64,000 nt of DNA, taken from positions 63,030,099 through 63,094,098 of the forward strand of contig ML679941.1 of NCBI GenBank assembly GCA_007922225.1, given 5' to 3'. Position numbers and translations under genes: made by a program. This stretch comes from Emydura subglobosa (lineage: Eukaryota; Chordata; Testudines; Chelidae). Each line of letters opens with the position of its first letter. Within the stretch, counting starts at the first letter, position 1. The notes beneath the pieces were generated by a model, which did not search any database, was not told the DNA's origin, and saw only the letters and a program-made list of their open reading frames with translations. Below are positions 59,140-64,000 of the stretch, one piece after another.

Positions 59140-61740
59140 CAGAAAAACAGCTAATTATTTTCCTTCATAGCTGTTAGGAGCTAACACTTCTGGATGTTAG
59201 AACTCTCTCTCTCTCTCTGAGGTAGAAACCTGCTTTTACCATCTTTGGCTCTTACCAGAGAAGGCAGAGTGAAGCTGCATGAGTCTGTGTAATTATATTA
59301 TATAAAGCTAAAATGTTTTTTCTCTCTCTCCCTCCATGAATGTATCAATTCTGCAGCAATACTCTAGCTCCACTGACTGATCTAAAGTAGGAATTGGTGT
59401 CTCCTGGAAATGCTTCCTATAAAAGTTACTGTACTGAAATCTTCACTGAATCTTTCTCTGTTATTAATGTAAGTTCAGTATGTTTTGTTTATGTGGATGA
59501 CAATTTACACTGTCCTTTTTCTTACAGATTTCCACTAAATTTTACTGTTTTATGGTTGCAAAATGGATTTGCTTTTCTCAATATTAATTTTATCATTATT
59601 ATTACTATTACAGAATGATTAAAAGAAGAAATACAATGATGCTGATTCCCTCGAGAGTGAATGGGATCCTGTCAACATATCAGGAAGCCAGACGCTAAGA
59701 CCACCCAAATGTCCACAAATTTAAGCAACCCTACCTCTGTGAACCCTTGAGTGATTTTGAGAAAGGCATTTAGTTAAAACTTTCTTCCCCCCTCCATCTT
59801 CTTCTTCTGTAGGTAAATTAAGGGCCAGATTGTGAACCTGTTCCTCACCTCAATAAATAGTTACTGACATGAGTATTTCCATTGATTTTAATGAGATTGC
59901 TTGTGAAGCGTTCACAGTCTGGTCCTAGAATTAGATTATAATGAGTTTAGCAGTCCTTCATTTTACTTGATCTAGGTAATTGGTATAGTTTTATAATTTT
60001 TCAATATATTTGGTTCACTTTCCAACTAGCCAATCAACAGGGGAAAAAAGCTATTTTATAAATCCCCAAAATAATTCATTCCATTGTGTGAAATGTAAAG
60101 AAATTTTTAGAATTATTACTCTAAACAGAAAACATATCCAATAAATGGCTTTATTTAATTTAGACTACAACTACTCAGAAACACAAATCTATTTCTTTAT
60201 CTATGGATGGAGTAGCTGAAAGGGGAGTTGTGAAAGTTGGAAAGATATACTGCATATTTGCACACGTGAGACACAAATTACACAGGTGTTTTTAGTATTT
60301 AATGAGAGAGAATTACAAGAACATTAAGTGATTTACTGACAGTGTTCCAAACTTTTCAGTACAGGCCTTCATTTCAGTATTCCAATTCATTTGTTTTCTT
60401 TTTTTTTAAGACATCATCAATTTATCATTGAAGTTAAATAGTAATAACATAGCTCAGTGGTTGTTTTGAACTGCACCGTATTTTATAGTTTTGAGGCTCA
60501 CTAATCCACATCATTGCAAACTACTCTGTGTTGTTCAGAATTATGTATATAATATGCTGCAACACCTACTTGTCTGTGCCTGGGTGGAACACCCAATAAG
60601 ATATGGATATAGACACATTTTGACAATATTTGTATTGCTATTTAATACTTCAACTGTTCCATTAAATGCAAAATCATTAGAGCTTTTCAGGGCTCAGTCT
60701 TTCTATTCTTCATCTGCCCCAAGGGAGTTGGCACAAACATTTTCTAAAAGCCATTGCTCAGCATGGTGTGTAGACTCTGAAGTGTCTATTCAAATCTATC
60801 CTTGGTTTTATACCACTCTCATCACCATGGTATCTAAGTCAGTGACCGGATAACCAAATCTGTCACTGCAACAGACGTGCTTTCCTACATGCTGTGCCCC
60901 AGCTTTATTTTCCAGGCATGGTTTAGAAGAAATATATTGAAACACAATGGCTCAGAGTCCTTTTACATTTATCAGAAGACAAGATTTTCATGCTGGTGCT
61001 AAAGCTGTTCAATCAATTATGCTCAACTGTATTCACAATAAATGTGCCTACTAAACTATATAATAGAGTATTTTTAGGTTGCATAACTCATTTTCACAAT
61101 TACCATTATTAACATGAGGTCGTTACAGTCTTCCTCTTCTTCTCTTCCACATGATAGCAGAGTCTGTGACCATGGTGAATTTCTTGAAATGAAAGTTATT
61201 TTGGAAATGGCTGCTTGATGTCACAAGTGAATTCCTAAATTACCTCTCCTGATGCCCTGTGATTATCATATGTCACTTAGTAAGCCTATTGTGAGACAGA
61301 CTGAATGATCTGACATTTCCTGATCCTATGGTAAAATAGATCACAATGTAATTAACAACAGCAGTGCATTCACTATTTTCAATCAACTGAGCAACAGAAG
61401 CAACTCTCCCAGCGCTCTGTCCACGCTGTTATTTCTCTTCAACAGGGTGATTCCCTGAGTGAGGCAAAGAGCCTGTCTCCCCAACTAGAGTCTTGTAGAG
61501 CCCTGTCGCAAACTCACTGCACTGGCTGCTTCATCTGCGGGACCACAGCATTTCCTTCTATGTGGAATCCTGTAGGTGGCATGTAAAGCTTCAGATGTCA
61601 TACGCACTCAGCTGTGTGATCTTGTAAACTACATTTCACCCAGCTAAGAAAACTCTTTACAATGGAGGGCTCACTTGTCCTTTATTGGTACCATGGCGCA
61701 TTGGAAAAGCAAAATGTCTTCCAGTTGCACAGACAAGGCA
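59140..61740. other. Unassigned intergenic DNA
   Basis: AT-rich, with a short CT run near 59,203-59,218. The 120-codon plus ORF at 60,491-60,853 has no recognisable motif. Confidence 0.45.
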
Positions 61741-61832
61741 GAAGTTGTCTCAGAAGTTGGTCCAATAAAAGATATCACCTTGTCCACCTTGTCTCTCTAA
61801 TACCCCCCCACACCACTACAACAACACTGCAT
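61741..61832 (+). repeat. SINE-like interspersed repeat, copy 3
   Basis: CAGAAGTTGGTCCAATAAAA, CCACCTTGTCTCTCTAATA and CACTACAACAACACTGCAT match the 3' half of the family at 15,516 and 41,983. The 5' half is missing. Confidence 0.75.
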
Positions 61833-63363
61833 TTCAGTTGCACTGGCACTGTGCACCCTTGTAAGTGTAGCCTATTCTTGCTGAGTAGGGGGTGAAACTT
61901 ATAAAGCCCATTGGGACACTGTGCATCTCCAGGAGAGTAGGGACAGCTGGCTGGCTGCCTGCCTGCCTGCCTCTCCTGCAGACTACTCAAAGACAGGCTT
62001 TTTATGCACCCTCTGCCACTGAATTACCCAGGCTGTGGCTTTAGTGGTAACTCAGAAAAAATTAGAGATCATCAACCTCAGCTAAGCTTTCTCCCCAAGC
62101 TTGGTTGTTCCTACGGTTTCCTTGCAAGACCTCCTGTCCTCCAGCCAGTAGTTCCCCCTGCCTCTCTGAGGAAAAATTCCAGCCACTCATATATTCTGGA
62201 TGGAGTTGACAAGACTTTTTTTGCTGCTATGGCTCAGCACTATTACCCTGCCTTTTGATGCCGGGTTTATTGGGATAGTTCACCAGAGGAGCCCTGCGAC
62301 CCTAGGGTCTGAACTCAGCCATCTTGCTACAGAGATATACCATGCAGTGCTGACCAGGATTGCCTGGGTAGGTATATAAAATATGTTCCCAGCTGATCTT
62401 TGGTGGCAAGATTCTTTCTAGCAGCTGAACTTAGCAAGTTGTAAGATCTAGGAGCTGTACCCTGAGCCACAGCCAGACGTCAAACCCACAGTAGCTCCCA
62501 GTCGTGGGTTCAGTATGACCCCTCAAAGCGTTAATATTCTCGACAGACCGCACCACACCTCGCGCCTGCCATTACTGCTCCTGGTGATGCTGACACACGC
62601 ATGCAACTTGCAGGCATGAGGGAAAGCAGCAGGGATGTTTGTGATACCCAGGGGTAGGCTTCGCAAGAGCACTTAAAGCGCTGCCTCTGGGAGCGGTCTC
62701 AATGTGCTGAATCCGTCGTGAGGCGGGAGAGAACTGCGTAAAATAATAATAGGGGGGCGGGCGGAGAACACTGGTTAAAAGCTCCCCAATGTATTGCATA
62801 CGGCTCGAGCCGCAGCTTCTCCCTCTTCAGGGACCACATGATGTGCCACTGCATGGAACCCTTTGAGAAACACATTCACACGGGCGATTGGTGTAAAACG
62901 GAGGCAGCGTCAGAAACCCCTTCATGGACCCGAACCCGTTTAATGTCTTCATGCCCCCATGTCCCAGGAAGGGCTGAAGAGAGTTTCAGGGCATTACTTC
63001 CCACCGCCGGGTTTATCGGGGCAGCGAATTTGTTATGTCCACGCCCGCCGCCCGCCCCCCGGCACAGGTCCGTGTAGATTTCATTCTTTCATAAGCACAG
63101 CCTGTGATTTTCGGGCTACTTTGTCAAGGTCCATCATCGTTGCAGGGTTTGTCTCTGTTAGGTCTTTATTACGGTTTCCCCAACAAGCGGAGAGCGTGAC
63201 GCTGAAAGTTATCCGGATCGGGGCACCCGCGATCCCAGTCTCCTGGCTGCATTACAAAAGACCCAAGTCAGGCAGGTGGAAATGAAAAGGATCCTCGTCC
63301 TCTTGCCCCCAGCAAACGGCTCAGCCTCCCTTCCTCTTGATGAGCTTCCAGCTGATTGAGGCT

Positions 63364-63384
63364 GGGGAGGGGAGGGGAGGGGGG
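63364..63384 (+). other. G-quadruplex motif upstream in the CpG island
   Basis: Four runs of at least four G are separated by single A residues, an ideal G4 pattern with one-base loops. Confidence 0.8.
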
Positions 63385-63577
63385 AAAAAAGAGTCGTGGC
63401 AAGCGTGTGCAGCAGCCAGCGGCGGAGCGAGCCTCCGCCTCTCCCTCTCCCCTTGCTTGGACCGACCCCCGCCCTGCGGCCCTGGGCTCGCTGCCAGCCG
63501 CGACCTCGTTGTTTCAGCGGGTCTCAGTGTGAAATTGAAGGTGAAAGAAGGGGGGCGGGGGGAGGAGCAGCCAGCCA

Positions 63578-63595
63578 GGGGCGGGCGGGGCGGGG
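63578..63595 (+). other. G-quadruplex / clustered GC-box motif
   Basis: GGGGCGGGCGGGGCGGGG gives four G runs with single C loops and at the same time overlapping Sp1-type GC boxes. Confidence 0.8.
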
Positions 63596-63669
63596 CTGGC
63601 GCTGGAGGGGGAGGAGAGAGAGGCGGGAAGGGGGCGGGCCGGGGAGGGGGTGGGTGACACGCACGCGCG

Positions 63670-63732
63670 ATGGGACCTCGGGGAGAGCCCCACGCGGGAG
63701 CTCCCAGAGCCTCGGCAGCGGCTCTCAGTTGA
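63670..63732 (+). other. Candidate upstream ORF, 20 codons
   Basis: ATG at 63,670 opens a 20-codon frame ending TGA at 63,730-63,732. It matters only if transcription starts to its left. Confidence 0.35.
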
Positions 63733-63760
63733 GCACCGACTAGGGGGGCTTTGGCTGGAG

Positions 63761-63770
63761 CCAATGACGA
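63761..63770 (+). promoter_or_regulatory. CCAAT box with adjacent TGACG half-site
   Basis: CCAATGACGA joins an NF-Y type CCAAT with a CRE/ATF-like half-site. The position, before a long GC-rich leader, fits a core promoter element. Confidence 0.45.
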
Positions 63771-63851
63771 GTGGCTGAAGCGGCGGGTTGGAGGCGCTGC
63801 CCGGGCCCGGGCGGCTCTAGGAGGAGAGCAGCGGCCGCTCCCCGAGCTGCC

Positions 63852-63860
63852 ATGGGTTAA
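63852..63860 (+). other. Minimal upstream ORF (ATG GGT TAA)
   Basis: The ATG has G at -3 and G at +4, a strong initiation context, yet is followed by one codon and a stop. Such minimal uORFs often repress main-ORF translation. Confidence 0.4.
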
Positions 63861-63875
63861 GGGGCGAAGGAGACC

Positions 63876-63902
63876 CGCGAGGAGGAGGAGGAGGAGGAGA
63901 GG
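63876..63902 (+). repeat. (GAG/AGG)n purine repeat in leader
   Basis: About seven GAG triplets followed by a G-rich run, all purine on the plus strand. Confidence 0.8.
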
Positions 63903-63979
63903 GGGGGAACAATAAACCTGCGGCTGCCGCCGGTGCGGAGCGCGCGGCTCCTGCTGCTGCCGCCCGAGGGCGCGGAGGG

Positions 63980-64000
63980 ATGCGGGGCGCGCCGAGCTGA
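63980..64000 (+). other. Six-codon upstream ORF at window edge
   Basis: ATG at 63,980 reads M-R-G-A-P-S and stops at TGA on the last three bases. It has G at -3. In-frame termination makes a main start unlikely unless an intron intervenes. Confidence 0.4.

Larger units (their letters stand above)
62890..64000 (+). promoter_or_regulatory. CpG island, probable promoter and first exon of a host gene
   Basis: GC and CpG density rise sharply, strongest from about 63,330 to the window end, in contrast to the AT-rich, CpG-poor remainder. It holds several GC boxes (63,551-63,558, 63,578-63,595, 63,626-63,635), a CCAAT box at 63,761-63,765 directly followed by TGACGA, and no TATA box. This is the pattern of a broad CpG-island promoter. 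Because the density continues to the edge, the gene probably runs rightward. I cannot name it: no coding exon with a recognisable protein is present. The long minus ORF 63,764-63,321 and plus ORFs here are GC-driven artefacts. Confidence 0.75.

Noticed and set aside
63321..63764. 147-codon minus-strand ORF and 106/115-codon plus ORFs in the CpG island
   Set aside because: Overlapping frames on both strands with proline, arginine and glycine runs are a product of GC-rich sequence; no domain or splice structure supports them.
1..64000. CRISPR arrays, operons, phage or plasmid features
   Set aside because: No regularly spaced repeats or prokaryotic gene organisation; the sequence is clearly vertebrate.

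Overview
This looks like vertebrate (sauropsid) intergenic DNA, most likely from a turtle. That is an inference from repeat content: several CR1 LINE fragments, short MITEs whose ends read like GGGCATGTCTTCACTA (which I associate, from memory, with the Chompy/Harbinger-type MITEs of turtles and crocodilians), a DIRS-type element and a Ty3/Gypsy element. There are no bacterial signals (no operons, dense ORFs or ribosome binding sites). I find no complete host protein-coding gene. Most long ORFs are chance frames or decayed transposon proteins. The one probable host-gene feature is a CpG island with promoter-like content at the right end (about 62,890-64,000), probably the 5' end of a gene transcribed rightward out of the window.

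Layout. 1-1,270: unassigned AT-rich DNA. 1,275-3,690: an internally deleted DIRS retrotransposon (inverted termini, gag start fused to RNase H, broken tyrosine recombinase, internal complementary region). 3,690-13,350: mostly unassigned, with one LINE/SINE-tail-like fragment near 8,900 and an LTR-like stretch near 12,200-12,840. 13,357-15,180: a CR1 LINE fragment on the minus strand carrying a 468-bp hAT-like element with 8-bp target duplications. 15,387-17,640: a cluster of MITEs, a SINE-like repeat and an LTR-like stretch. 17,640-24,630: the largest block with little recognisable repeat. 24,632-28,640: a CR1 tail, then a Ty3/Gypsy pol relic on the minus strand, split by a 681-bp solo LTR with a perfect 5-bp duplication.

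29,818-42,880: MITEs, a 1.1-kb LTR, CR1 tails, and an unexplained pair of homologous segments (36,857 and 38,012). 44,479-45,370: CR1 reverse-transcriptase fragment, plus strand. 46,213-47,140: a 928-bp element with 50-bp inverted repeats bounded by TTAA. 48,242-53,840: a long, decayed LINE on the minus strand with gag zinc knuckles, AP endonuclease, reverse transcriptase and RNase H, which is the domain set of the I/Nimb/Ingi group. It is split by a 1-kb insertion. 55,623-56,839: a 1,217-bp solo LTR with a TATA box and a perfect 5-bp duplication, the same family as the inverted copy at 31,388-32,522. 58,060-59,130: a repeat with internal tRNA-like modules. 62,890-64,000: CpG island.

The protein-bearing elements (DIRS, Gypsy, CR1, I-group LINE) all carry stops, frameshifts or deletions and look inactive. 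Nested insertions give relative ages: the hAT-like element is younger than its CR1 host, the solo LTR is younger than the Gypsy, and the 1-kb insertion is younger than the I-group LINE. I see no new defence or metabolic system. The most unusual items are the I-group LINE, the deleted DIRS element, the TTAA-bounded inverted-repeat element and the unexplained duplicated pair.
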